Below the pieces are notes generated by a model that saw nothing but the letters and a program-made list of their open reading frames with translations, made no database searches and had not been told where the DNA came from. Made by a program: the position numbers and the translations under genes. Below are positions 1 to 8,885 of a DNA stretch of 64,000 nucleotides, piece after piece (position 1 is the first letter of the stretch; every line of letters starts with the position of its first letter). This stretch comes from Anderseniella sp963787895 (GTDB lineage Bacteria; Pseudomonadota; Alphaproteobacteria; Rhizobiales; Aestuariivirgaceae), in assembly GCA_963787895.1 (NCBI GenBank), contig CAWBEX010000002.1:124001-188000 (forward strand), in the 5' to 3' direction.

Positions 1-154
1 CGGCAAGCTGATATTGCGCGGCGGGCTCAAACCCCTGCGCCGCACTTGCCTGGGGAAAGTACTGGAACTTGCGCTGCGCGACGTACATGAAGGCAGCCAT
101 GGCAACATAAGCGACAGAGGCCGCTACAACCGTGAAAACCAGCGCCTGCTTCAC
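1..154 (-). CDS. Partial alpha/beta hydrolase, N-terminal fragment
   Basis: A GTG start at 154 overlaps the TGA of the upstream gene (GTGA, 151-154). The frame stays open to the window edge, giving about 51 residues. The fragment has one hydrophobic N-terminal segment (VFTVVAASVAYVAMAAFMYV), then QRKFQYFP. That TM-plus-QRK-YFP pattern is typical of membrane-anchored BEM46/ABHD13-type alpha/beta hydrolases. The catalytic part lies outside the window, so the family call rests on the anchor only. The overlap suggests translational coupling to the membrane protein at 151-927. Confidence 0.55.
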   Translation of the reverse strand, partial: MKQALVFTVVAASVAYVAMAAFMYVAQRKFQYFPQASAAQGFEPAAQYQLA

Positions 155-927
155 CCGCGCGAGCCCAATCCGCTACTGCCCGCGAACGCCACAATCAGGC
201 TCACTGCCGCCGCTACAGCGCCCACACCGATAAACGCGACATTGCCGATCATCACTCCTATGCCGGCAATTGCCGCAGCAGCCGCAGCACCTGATGCAGG
301 AATGAAACGATCCAGCCGACCCTCTTCCACCGGCAGCACCAGAAATGCCGCAGCAGCAGCACCTGCCATGACACACACCACGCCAAGCAGCACCGGCTGC
401 CCGATGACAATCAACGTGACAGCCAGCAAAGCGGCCACCGCCAGCACGGCCCCAAACACCTTGTTGGTTACCTGCAATTGCTCCAGTCGAGGTGAAAATC
501 CGTCGATACGGGCCAGGAAAGCAAGCCCGCAACACGCAGCGAAACTGCCCCCCAGAACCGCCACTGCCATGCCGGCAAGCTTCAGCGTTGATGCAATCCA
601 GCCCGGATCAAGTCCCACGAAAGATGGGTTGGCCATCCCCGCCACTACAACAATCAGGCCGGCAAGCCCGGCCGCCGCCAGTGCAACCGGCACGATCTGC
701 CTGGCCTCGCGATGGCTCGCCGCCACACCGCCTGCCGCAGCTGCGGCAAGAGCAACGAGTGCGAACAGGGCGATCTGCAGAAATACAGTTGTCAGGGGAG
801 CGCCACCGCCCTCGACCAGAACCCGCGCCTGATCAGCAAGGGCTTGCGCCTTTTCAGCAGCTTCAAACGCAGCATCAGCAGCATCCTGTGCGGCACCGGC
901 TGCTTCTTCGGGTGTCAAACCTGCCAT
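151..927 (-). CDS. Alanine-rich multi-pass membrane protein of unknown function
   Basis: 258 residues. The first 40 residues are an alanine-rich amphipathic helix (AAQDAADAAFEAAEKAQALADQA) with coiled-coil character. About six or seven hydrophobic segments follow, separated by short loops. One central cytosolic or periplasmic loop (LARIDGFSPRLEQLQVTNK) is polar. I do not recognise a family and see no catalytic motif. It is translationally coupled to the downstream alpha/beta hydrolase. The long plus-strand frames over the same stretch look like shadows of its GC-rich, Ala-rich codons. Function unknown. Confidence 0.7.
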   Translation of the reverse strand: MAGLTPEEAAGAAQDAADAAFEAAEKAQALADQARVLVEGGGAPLTTVFLQIALFALVALAAAAAGGVAASHREARQIVPVALAAAGLAGLIVVVAGMANPSFVGLDPGWIASTLKLAGMAVAVLGGSFAACCGLAFLARIDGFSPRLEQLQVTNKVFGAVLAVAALLAVTLIVIGQPVLLGVVCVMAGAAAAAFLVLPVEEGRLDRFIPASGAAAAAAIAGIGVMIGNVAFIGVGAVAAAVSLIVAFAGSSGLGSRG

Positions 928-1009
928 AGCGATACAATCTCCCGACAGAGTATTCTACACACGGCTGGCATGTATGGTCAGGTCGGACAGCATGTCGCTG
1001 CCCACCAGA

Positions 1010-1318
1010 TCACCCCATCGACATGGCGGCCAGCAGTGCGAAAACCACCCCGACGATACCGGACAATAGCCAGTTGCCCGAACCAATGCGAGTATCGATG
1101 ATTACGCTGATCAGGCCGATGATCAGACCTGCGAAGCCGAGAAACAGATACAGGCCACCGCTTGGCGCAAATGCAAACACGCAAAGTGAAGTCAATATCA
1201 TGAAACAGGCCAGCCCAAGTGCAACGGAGTATTTCACGAATGCACTGTAGGTTGCTGCGTGGTCGGTATTGCCGGCTGGGTCAAGAACCTCGGCGGTGAA
1301 ACGGTTTTCTCCAGACAT
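1010..1318 (-). CDS. Small three-TM membrane protein, unknown
   Basis: 102 residues. A polar N-terminus of about 24 residues precedes three hydrophobic segments (around residues 30-52, 56-73 and 83-101). The stretch ATYSAFVKYSVAL loosely resembles the start of the small aa3-type cytochrome c oxidase subunit IV found in alphaproteobacteria, but this protein has extra TM segments and no cox genes nearby, so I do not assign that name. It lies 82 bp upstream of the membrane protein at 151-927 on the same strand and may be co-transcribed with it. Confidence 0.6.
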   Translation of the reverse strand: MSGENRFTAEVLDPAGNTDHAATYSAFVKYSVALGLACFMILTSLCVFAFAPSGGLYLFLGFAGLIIGLISVIIDTRIGSGNWLLSGIVGVVFALLAAMSMG

Positions 1319-1669
1319 TGGAAAACGTGCCCCTGAGTACGGAAGTTGTCAAAATCAATTGGCAGTCACCATACGGCGACCCACCCTGAAAAATCAACTT
1401 GCATTAGCACCAATGTGTTTGCCACTGGCATTAACGCCGCACCTTTTCAACAGCTTTGCCAATGCAGGGCGTGTAACAGCATAGGGGTCAGAACCTCTCC
1501 TCTCAACCCGCCTCGGTCTCCGGCGCCACGACTGTGCTGGTAAGGGGTATGCATGAGCAGCGGAGTGACACTTGCAACCAGCCCAACGCCGCTAGTCTGC
1601 TTGCAGTGGCTCCTCTTCCAGACAAGAACTGCCGGTCAGACTGCCCTAAATTCAGCGCCCCCGAATTTG
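1319..1669. other. Intergenic stretch without a supported gene
   Basis: 351 bp between the three-TM protein and the TupA-like gene. Short plus-strand frames exist, but their compositions look like random translation and none has a good ribosome site. I see no tRNA cloverleaf, convincing terminator or repeat. It should contain the promoter of the 1010-1318 gene (minus strand) and the 3' end of the TupA-like transcript. Confidence 0.5.
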
Positions 1670-2710
1670 CTAACTAGCGTATTGAGCCATATGATCCCAC
1701 TGGTCTCCGATATGACTGTCAAAGTCAGGATCCGAGTAGTAAATGGCACCATTTGCAGGGCAGAGTGTCACTTCACCCAGATACACTTTACCTGATTCAG
1801 TCACGTAGTAGTCAACCCGGGCAAACAGCAGGTCACTGGCAATCGCCTCGGCTGCTTCAAGCATGAGTTCAAAGGCGGGCGGGCGATCACAAACCTTGCC
1901 AATCGCAAGGTGCCTGATGCTGACAGGAATGTGCTTGAAATTCCTGTCATAGGCAGTGTGAATTGTCGAGTTGCCCAGATTGCCTTCACGCTCATAGAGA
2001 TACTGGCACTTTCCGTTGAAGATAAAAAATTTCCATTCTGACAACCTGCCGGGAGCGTCGATTTCCTGTTCCACAAAGATTTCCGGCTTCATCATTGCGT
2101 ACCACCATTCGCCGCCACCGACGAGATGCGGGCGTTGGAACATCTGCGAAATGCGCTGCTTCAGTTGCGGGATGACAGCGGACTGGAGCGGAAACTGCAG
2201 ATGCAGGTTGTAACCGCTGGAATTATTGGCTTTGAAAAAGTGCTTCCCGATGGGAACGTCACCTGGCCCAGGGATGGCAGGCCTGGAGGAACGCCAGAAC
2301 ACCTTTGCAGCATGGATACGGTCGCGATACTCGTGCGGAATGCTGTCACCGACTGTCAGCTTGTTGGCGGGTGTCGGTGTCGGCAAATAGGCGAAGAATT
2401 TCATCCACACCAGCTTTTCGGTCTGCTTCTTGGGCTCAATCAGGTTGGGCCAGCAGCCAACCTTGCTCGCATAGATCGCCAGAGAACGTGCCATGATCTG
2501 AAGCAGGTCGTAGGAGCTATAAAACTCGATACCACGTCCGAAGCCCTTGCGTGGCGGGAGGTTGAAAAAGCTGTCAGGTCTCGCCAGCTCATGACGCAGC
2601 CAATCCCCGGCGCGTTCAATCGCTTCCGGCATTAGAAGTAACCCGTCAGTGCCTCGCAAAGGGTAGAGCTCTGACGTATTTAATACTGATGTTTCGTATC
2701 GATCCGACAT
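1670..2710 (-). CDS. TupA-like ATP-grasp protein
   Basis: 346 residues. The signature of the TupA-like ATP-grasp family (polysaccharide and teichuronopeptide biosynthesis, ligase-like) is visible: a TEKLVWMKFF motif near residue 97 (compare TFNEKLQWLK in the family), a central lysine-bearing strand (IGKHFFKANNSSGYN), and C-terminal ATP-grasp metal-binding strands (LLFARVDYYVTESGKVYLGEVTL) with DPDFDSHIGDQWD at the end. Family members are thought to join amino acids or similar groups to surface polymers. The substrate cannot be read from sequence. A second, divergent member lies at 12915-13940. It is a single gene on the minus strand starting at ATG 2710, with no strong Shine-Dalgarno. Confidence 0.8.
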   Translation of the reverse strand: MSDRYETSVLNTSELYPLRGTDGLLLMPEAIERAGDWLRHELARPDSFFNLPPRKGFGRGIEFYSSYDLLQIMARSLAIYASKVGCWPNLIEPKKQTEKLVWMKFFAYLPTPTPANKLTVGDSIPHEYRDRIHAAKVFWRSSRPAIPGPGDVPIGKHFFKANNSSGYNLHLQFPLQSAVIPQLKQRISQMFQRPHLVGGGEWWYAMMKPEIFVEQEIDAPGRLSEWKFFIFNGKCQYLYEREGNLGNSTIHTAYDRNFKHIPVSIRHLAIGKVCDRPPAFELMLEAAEAIASDLLFARVDYYVTESGKVYLGEVTLCPANGAIYYSDPDFDSHIGDQWDHMAQYAS

Positions 2711-2856
2711 GTATTGAAAGTCACACCATTTACCTAAGGTTACATCGACCCGCTGAAGAAAGAAAGGTACGCCTGATGTGGATCAGAGCCGAGCATTGGG
2801 TGACAATAATTGAACAACTGCATAGTCCGCACAGCTGCCGTCAGCAACCTCTCCTC

Positions 2857-4236
2857 TCACCCCGCATCGATTTGCGGGGCAACGCCTGCTTCAGCCAGCG
2901 CCGCAGCCTGCCGCGCACCAACCGTTTCCAGCTCATGCGATTGCAGCGCATCTTCAAACAAGCGGTGGAAATTCATTTCAGCCCGCAGGTGAATGAACAC
3001 CGACCCCAGCCCGATTGCAGCTCGGTCCATGAACACAAACTCCTTCGGCACGCGCACCGGGCCCTTCTCCTTCAGTTCCTTGTGCACGGCAAACGCCTGC
3101 TGCCGCCCGTATTGTGCCGCAGAGCCTGAGCCGTCGGAAATTTTCATCACCTTGTCGCTCAGCAGCGGGCCATAGATGAACCTGGCCCACACATTCAGAA
3201 TATCGATCAGCTCATTGCTCAGCCCCTTGAAACCCCAGATATCATAGGCCGACACAATGCGCTCGCGATCGTCTGCCTGAAGCCCCCGGTAAAGCTCCAC
3301 CACGCCCTTCACGAACGACGGCGGAAACACCCGGATGCAACCGAAGTCCAGCAGGTTCAGCCCGCCAGGGCGCCCGTCCCCGTCCGCCCATGCAGTGTAG
3401 TTGCCCAGATGCGGATCACCATGAATAACCCCGTGGCTGGTGAACGGCCGCCACCACGCCTCAAACATGTTGCGGCACAAGAGGTTGCGCACCTCCGGGG
3501 CGTCCTGCTTGAACTCCAGCAGTTTGCGCCCCTCAAGCCACTGCATGGTGATAAGGCGGCTGGTAGAAAGCCCGGCGTGCATGTCGGGGATGTGTATGTC
3601 GGGACGGTCTGCCAGCACCTGCTTGTAGAGCCGCATGTGCCCAGCCTCGCGGGTATAGTCCAGTTCCTCACGCAGCCGTGCCCCGATCTCACCGGCAATC
3701 TCGGTGGTGTCGATCGCCCGGCTCATCTGCCGGTGCAGCGCAAACAACAGCTTGAGTTGCGAAAGGTCCGCCTCCACCGCCGATGCCATGTCGGGATATT
3801 GCAGCTTGCAGGCAACCTGTTCGCCATCATGCGTAACTGCCTTGTGAACCTGGCCCAGCGAAGCCGCTGCCGTAGCCTCACGCTCGAATGAAGCGAACTT
3901 CTCCTGCCAGTCAGCCCCCAACTCGGCTGCCATTCGCCGCCGCACAAAAGGCCAGCCCATGGCAGGTGCCTCGTTCTGCAACTGCGCCAGTTCTTCGGCA
4001 AACTCCGCAGGCAATACCTCAGGGATGGTCGCCAGCAATTGCGCAACCTTCATCAGAGGGCCCTTCAGGCCGCCCAGCGCCTCGCGAAAAAGCCTGGCCT
4101 CCGCAGCCATGTCCTTTTCTGAAGAAAATACCCGGCCTGCAGCAACACGCGCCGCAGCCGAACCCACACCAGTACCAACTTTCGCATAGCGTGACAGACG
4201 GCCGGAAAGTGAATTGGCTTCGTCGTCCTTACTCAT
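2857..4236 (-). CDS. ABC1/AarF/UbiB-family atypical kinase
   Basis: 459 residues. Motifs of the UbiB/ADCK protein-kinase-like family are in order: a KxGQ-like segment written KVAQ (GPLMKVAQLLATIPEVLP), the alanine-rich loop AAASLGQVHKA in place of a Gly-rich loop, the catalytic-loop strand VIHGDPHLGNY and the metal-binding LLDFGCIRVF. UbiB proteins are ATPases that support ubiquinone biosynthesis or lipid transport. Which role applies here is not visible, and no ubi genes are adjacent. The start overlaps the stop of the DUF3445 gene by 4 bp (4233-4236), so it is the third gene of a pepF-DUF3445-ubiB-like operon. A GC-rich hairpin at 2860-2879 falls in its last codons. Confidence 0.85.
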   Translation of the reverse strand: MSKDDEANSLSGRLSRYAKVGTGVGSAAARVAAGRVFSSEKDMAAEARLFREALGGLKGPLMKVAQLLATIPEVLPAEFAEELAQLQNEAPAMGWPFVRRRMAAELGADWQEKFASFEREATAAASLGQVHKAVTHDGEQVACKLQYPDMASAVEADLSQLKLLFALHRQMSRAIDTTEIAGEIGARLREELDYTREAGHMRLYKQVLADRPDIHIPDMHAGLSTSRLITMQWLEGRKLLEFKQDAPEVRNLLCRNMFEAWWRPFTSHGVIHGDPHLGNYTAWADGDGRPGGLNLLDFGCIRVFPPSFVKGVVELYRGLQADDRERIVSAYDIWGFKGLSNELIDILNVWARFIYGPLLSDKVMKISDGSGSAAQYGRQQAFAVHKELKEKGPVRVPKEFVFMDRAAIGLGSVFIHLRAEMNFHRLFEDALQSHELETVGARQAAALAEAGVAPQIDAG

Positions 4237-5153
4237 GAGGTCTCAATGGCACTCAACTCGGCCAGAACCAGATCGCGGTGGCCGGTCAACCCCTTGTAGG
4301 CAAGCTCCGGCGCATCAAGGCTTTCAATGTGGCGCTTAAGCGTTGCCGCAATTTCTGCCTTGTCTGGATGTGTCATGAGCAGTGCTACGGGATCAACCAC
4401 GATCTGGATTGTAAACAGCACATCGCCACTTGCAGGCAGTCGCATCAATGTCTGGCGTTCGGCCCTCAGCCATGTGCCATTAAGAAATCCATCCGATATG
4501 TCAGTCCACCTTGTGTGAGTGGAATGCGAATAGGGATGGTAGAGATCCGGCACCTCGTAGATCGACCAGTTTGCCCGCTGAACAGGGTGATCCACCTTGA
4601 GGTTTTCAAAAATCCGGTCAACCAGCGCCGCCGTTTTTGTTCCCGGCCCAAACCCCGGCACCGGGCCATGCACTTGCGCAATCGGTTTTGAAAACTTGTC
4701 CGCCAGAACCCATGTTGAAGGGAAACACAAGGCCGCCCCCGCGATCCTGTATCCGTCTTCGCCCTTGCGCATGATGACCAGATCATCCTGCACAATCCTG
4801 CCTGCCAGCTCCAGTGGCCGGTCGGCAAAATCGCTCAGCCTGTAGGTGATGCCTGCGGGCTTTATGGTCACATTGCCCTGCTCCACCTGCCAGATATCGG
4901 GATATGTAGCGGGCAGGTATCCGAGCAGCATGTCGAGCACCTCGGCCTGCGTCTCCAGCGTGGCGTCTTCCACCTTGAACACCGCTTCATGGCGTTCTTC
5001 AAAGTGGTGGGCCTTTTCGTGAAGCTGGTCGCTGAGATGCTGGTCCGGCAGTATCCAGTCCTTCGGATCAAGCGCCGACAGACCGATGGAAAACGGCCGT
5101 TTGAGCTTCTCCGGGTTCAGCGCTGAGTGCGGTGACAGGCTGGTCATGGGCAC
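4233..5153 (-). CDS. DUF3445 / haem-dependent oxidative N-demethylase-like protein
   Basis: 306 residues matching the DUF3445 (HODM alpha-subunit-like) pattern: an N-terminal PFSIGLSAL segment, a central block RIAGAALCFPSTWVLADKF-KPIAQVHGPVPGF, and RANWSIYEVPDLYHP followed by LRAERQTLMRLPASGDVLFTI. The family includes haem-dependent oxidative N-demethylases. The substrate in bacteria is generally unknown. It starts 5 bp after the pepF stop and its own stop overlaps the UbiB-like start, so translation of the three genes is probably coupled. Confidence 0.85.
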   Translation of the reverse strand: MPMTSLSPHSALNPEKLKRPFSIGLSALDPKDWILPDQHLSDQLHEKAHHFEERHEAVFKVEDATLETQAEVLDMLLGYLPATYPDIWQVEQGNVTIKPAGITYRLSDFADRPLELAGRIVQDDLVIMRKGEDGYRIAGAALCFPSTWVLADKFSKPIAQVHGPVPGFGPGTKTAALVDRIFENLKVDHPVQRANWSIYEVPDLYHPYSHSTHTRWTDISDGFLNGTWLRAERQTLMRLPASGDVLFTIQIVVDPVALLMTHPDKAEIAATLKRHIESLDAPELAYKGLTGHRDLVLAELSAIETS

Positions 5154-5158
5154 ACCCT

Positions 5159-7006
5159 TCAGGCAGACGCTTCCATCTGCTCCAGTTCATCGATGAACCC
5201 TTCAATCATCGAAAGGCCCTTGCTCCAGAAATCCGGGTCCGACGCATCAAGCCCGAACGGCTTCAGCAATTCGGAATGATGCTTGGTCCCACCAGCTTTC
5301 AACATCTCGAAGTATTTCTGCTGAAAACCATCCTCTGCCTCCAGGTAGCGGGCATAGAGCGAATTCACCAGGCAGTCACCGAACGCATACGCATACACAT
5401 AGAACGGTGAATGGATGAAATGCGGGATGTAGGCCCAGAAGGTATCATAACCTGGTCCAAACTCGATAGCATCACCCAGCGCCTCCTTTTGGGTCTTGAT
5501 CCAGATTTCACCCAGCTGATCTGCCGTCAGTTCGCCTTCGCGCCGGGCAATGTGCACTTCCCTTTCGAAGCAGTAGAACGCGATCTGGCGCACCACCGTG
5601 TTGAGCATGTCTTCAACCTTGCCTGCCAGCAGCACCTTGCGTGTCTTCACATCCTTTGTCTGCTTCAGCAATGAGCGGAAAGTCAGCATCTCGCCAAACA
5701 CGGAAGCCGTTTCCGCCAGCGTTAGCGGGGTTGACGCCATCAACGGCCCCTGCTTGCCTGCCAGCACCTGATGCACCCCATGGCCTAGTTCATGCGCCAG
5801 GGTCATGACATCGCGCGTCTTGCCTTGATAATTCAGCATCACATAAGGATGTGCTGATGGCACTGTTGGATGTGAAAAAGCCCCGGAAGACTTGCCCGGC
5901 CTGACCGGCGCGTCAATCCAGCGCTCATCGAAGAACCGTTTCGCAATACCCGCCATTTCCGGAGCAAAGCCAGCATAGGCATCAAGCACCATGGCTCGCG
6001 CATCCGGCCATGCGATCTTGCGATCGTCCTGATCCGGTAATGGCGCATTGCGGTCCCAATGCATCATCGTGTCCATGCCCATCCACCTTGCCTTCATGGC
6101 ATAGTAGCGATGCGATAGCTTTGGATAGGACGAGCGCACTGCCTCCACCAAAGCCGAGACCACCGGCGCTTCCACGCGGTTGGCCAGATGCCGGGAATCG
6201 GCAACATCTGCAAATCCGCGCCAGCGGTCGGAGATTTCCTTGTCCTTGGCCAGCGTATTGGTGATCGTGGCAAAAAGCGCAATGTTCTGTTTGAACACCA
6301 TGGCCAGCGCCTCGGCTGCCACCTTGCGCTTCGCCCCATCCTTCGACACCAGCATGTTCAAGGTCGGTTCAAGCGACAGCTCTTCGCCGTTAACCGCAAA
6401 CTTCAGCCCCGCCATGGTCTCATCGAACAACCGGTTCCAGGCACCGGATGCCGTAACAGATTTCTCATGAAACAGCTGCTCGACCCGGTCCTCCAGCTGG
6501 AACGGCTTTTCCTTCCTCAGATCATCAATCCACGGCCGGTAATGCGCCAGCCCACTTGATGCCGCCATTGCCGTCTCAAGCGCCTGATCGTCAAGCCGGT
6601 TGAACTCCAGCTCAAAGAACACCAGCCCCGTGGTGATGGACGTCAGCTTCTGGGACACATCGCCATAGAACTTTTGCCGCACCGGATCTGTTGTGTTGCC
6701 GACATAGTAAAGCATCATGTATGAGCCAATTCGGCCAAATAGGTCTGACAATTGCTCATAGTCGGTGATCACATTGGCCAACGCGTCCCCGCCACTGCCA
6801 CGATCAAGAATCTCCTCCAGTTTGCCCTGGTAATCCTTGGCGAAACGGCCCGCCTCACTGGCTGCCTTTTTCAGGTCTTTCGTGAAATCGGCGGTGTCAG
6901 GGCCGGAATAAAGATCCCCCAGGTTCCATTCAGGTAATTTCCCAAGGCCTGTAGTGCTCTGGCCGCTTTGCTCCGTTTGCTGAAAATTTTCTTGCAAGAT
7001 TCGCAT
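5159..7006 (-). CDS. pepF: M3-family oligoendopeptidase F
   Basis: 615 residues from ATG 7006. This start is preferred over the upstream in-frame codon at 7087 because GGAG sits about 7 bp before it. It is a zinc metallopeptidase of family M3: the HExxH motif is visible as TLAHELGHGVHQ, followed about 25 residues later by LAETASVFGEM with the third zinc ligand Glu. The N-terminal helical domain (WNLGDLYSG) is typical of the PepF subgroup. It degrades short peptides in the cytoplasm. First gene of a three-gene minus-strand operon with DUF3445 and the UbiB-like kinase. Length fits the family. Confidence 0.92.
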   Translation of the reverse strand: MRILQENFQQTEQSGQSTTGLGKLPEWNLGDLYSGPDTADFTKDLKKAASEAGRFAKDYQGKLEEILDRGSGGDALANVITDYEQLSDLFGRIGSYMMLYYVGNTTDPVRQKFYGDVSQKLTSITTGLVFFELEFNRLDDQALETAMAASSGLAHYRPWIDDLRKEKPFQLEDRVEQLFHEKSVTASGAWNRLFDETMAGLKFAVNGEELSLEPTLNMLVSKDGAKRKVAAEALAMVFKQNIALFATITNTLAKDKEISDRWRGFADVADSRHLANRVEAPVVSALVEAVRSSYPKLSHRYYAMKARWMGMDTMMHWDRNAPLPDQDDRKIAWPDARAMVLDAYAGFAPEMAGIAKRFFDERWIDAPVRPGKSSGAFSHPTVPSAHPYVMLNYQGKTRDVMTLAHELGHGVHQVLAGKQGPLMASTPLTLAETASVFGEMLTFRSLLKQTKDVKTRKVLLAGKVEDMLNTVVRQIAFYCFEREVHIARREGELTADQLGEIWIKTQKEALGDAIEFGPGYDTFWAYIPHFIHSPFYVYAYAFGDCLVNSLYARYLEAEDGFQQKYFEMLKAGGTKHHSELLKPFGLDASDPDFWSKGLSMIEGFIDELEQMEASA

Positions 7007-7277
7007 TTTTTCTCCGCGCCTGAAGCAAATTGTCTGGTGAATTTTGTGTCTGTCAGCAGATATGAACCCTGCTTGGGCACCAAACAAGGCGTTTTTGGCA
7101 ATATTTCCGGAAAATCATCAACTTGTATCAAAACGGCCTGATCTTAAGCAGCCATTTACCCATCACTGGCACATTGCATCAGGAAACATCAGTGGGCCTG
7201 TCGATTCTAAACCGCAGGTCACATTGCGACTGACAATTAAGTTTGCCGACGGCTGCATAGAAAAAGAACGAGACAGC

Positions 7278-8792
7278 ATGCCCCACAAGATTCTTATAGT
7301 CGAAGATGACCCGGCCCAACGCCGCATTCTTGAAGAACTTGTCAAACGCTACGGTTTTGAAGCTGTTTCGGCAGACAGTGCAAGCCAGGGCCTGGACATT
7401 CTCGAGGCCAGCCGATCGAAGCCGGTTGATCTGATCATTCTTGATCTGGTCATGCCGGAAATTGACGGCCTCGAATTTTTGGAGCGCCTGTCGGCGTATC
7501 GCACCACCGTCCCTGTTATTGTGCAAACTGCACAAGGCTCGATTGAAACCGTGGTCAAGGCCATGCGCGCCGGCGCTGACGACTTTGTCGTCAAGCCCGT
7601 CAATCCGGAACGGCTGAAGGTGTCGATTCACAACCTACTGAAGGTGAATGCGCTTACCGAGGAAGTTAAGCGGCTCAATCAGAAAGTCTCAGGCGCCATG
7701 TCGTTTGACGATCTGATTATTGCAAGCCCGGCAATGAACAGCCTGGTGAAACTCGGCAGGCGGGCGGCACAATCAAACATACCAATCCTCATCGAAGGTG
7801 AAAGTGGTGTCGGCAAGGAAATGATTGCCCGCGCCATCCAGGGCGAAAGTGAGCGCCGCGGCAAGGCATTTGTGGCTGTAAACTGCGGTGCCCTGCCGGA
7901 AAACCTAGTTGAAAGCATCCTGTTCGGGCATGAAAAGGGCGCCTTCACTGGCGCCGTCGGCAAGCATATCGGCAAGTTTCAGGAGGCCGACGGCGGCACC
8001 CTGTTCCTCGACGAAGTAGCAGAATTGCCGTTGGACATTCAGGTCAAGCTGTTGCGTGCGGTGCAGGAAGGCGAAGTTGACCCCGTCGGTTCGCGCAAAC
8101 CTGTAAAAGTCGACATCCGGCTGATCTCTGCCACCAATCGCAACATGATCGAGATGGTCAAGAAGGGCGAGTTCCGCGAGGACCTCTACTACCGCCTCAA
8201 CGTCTTTCCAATCATGGCGCCTCCGCTGCGCGAGCGCCTTGACGACATTCCACCGCTCGCCACCCACTTCATTACCCGCTTTGCCGCCGAAGAAGGGCGC
8301 AAGGTCAATGGCATCGCGGACGATGCGCTGGAAATGCTCATGGCTTACACCTGGCCCGGTAATGTGCGCCAGCTTGAAAACACCGTATTCCGCGCCATTG
8401 TCATGTGTGAAGGCAACCAGCTGCATATTGCAGATTTTCCGCAGATTGCCGCACTTACTGATGGTTTTGAAGTCGAAGTGCCACCAGCACCGGTCGCCGA
8501 AAAACCGGCGCCAAAGGTCTCAGGTGCTGAAGCAATTATCGGCTCAAGCGCAAGCTCTGAAGCCGCACACAGGACATCTGCCGGAATGGTTGCCGACGGC
8601 ATGGCTCTCGGCATACCGGCAGTCACAGATGGCGGGCATATCCGAAGGCTCGAAGAGATCGAAGCAGACATGATCCGTCTGGCGCTGAACCGCTATCGCG
8701 GTCAAATGTCGGAAGTTGCCCGCAAACTGGGCATTGGCCGGTCCACCCTCTACCGGAAAATGCGCGAACTTGGCCTCGAAGCCCGCGGCTGA
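7278..8792 (+). CDS. Sigma-54-dependent response regulator (REC-AAA+-Fis HTH)
   Basis: 504 residues from ATG 7278. The frame is open upstream to 7044, but the receiver domain begins exactly at MPHKILIVEDD. Receiver domain about 1-120: acidic pocket D10/D11, phospho-acceptor D56 (LDLVMP), T84 and K106. AAA+ domain about 140-370: Walker A GESGVGKE, the sigma-54 contact loop GAFTGA, Walker B GGTLFLDEV, and an R-finger region. C-terminal Fis-type helix-turn-helix: MSEVARKLGIGRSTLYRKM. It should activate sigma-54 promoters on phosphorylation. No histidine kinase is encoded nearby, so it is an orphan here. It is followed by two periplasmic peptidoglycan enzymes on the same strand. Confidence 0.93.
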   Translation: MPHKILIVEDDPAQRRILEELVKRYGFEAVSADSASQGLDILEASRSKPVDLIILDLVMPEIDGLEFLERLSAYRTTVPVIVQTAQGSIETVVKAMRAGADDFVVKPVNPERLKVSIHNLLKVNALTEEVKRLNQKVSGAMSFDDLIIASPAMNSLVKLGRRAAQSNIPILIEGESGVGKEMIARAIQGESERRGKAFVAVNCGALPENLVESILFGHEKGAFTGAVGKHIGKFQEADGGTLFLDEVAELPLDIQVKLLRAVQEGEVDPVGSRKPVKVDIRLISATNRNMIEMVKKGEFREDLYYRLNVFPIMAPPLRERLDDIPPLATHFITRFAAEEGRKVNGIADDALEMLMAYTWPGNVRQLENTVFRAIVMCEGNQLHIADFPQIAALTDGFEVEVPPAPVAEKPAPKVSGAEAIIGSSASSEAAHRTSAGMVADGMALGIPAVTDGGHIRRLEEIEADMIRLALNRYRGQMSEVARKLGIGRSTLYRKMRELGLEARG

Positions 8793-8885
8793 TCGCGCAA
8801 AAATTACAACATCCCCTCATGCAAAGTATTGCGGCTAAGGCCCAGCTGTGGCTTTAGTCGTTGTTGAAAATGGGAGTTATGTCAG

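Noticed and set aside
2860..2879. CCCCGCA/TGCGGGG hairpin as a terminator of the UbiB-like gene
   Set aside because: It lies within the last codons of the gene and is not followed by a T-run.
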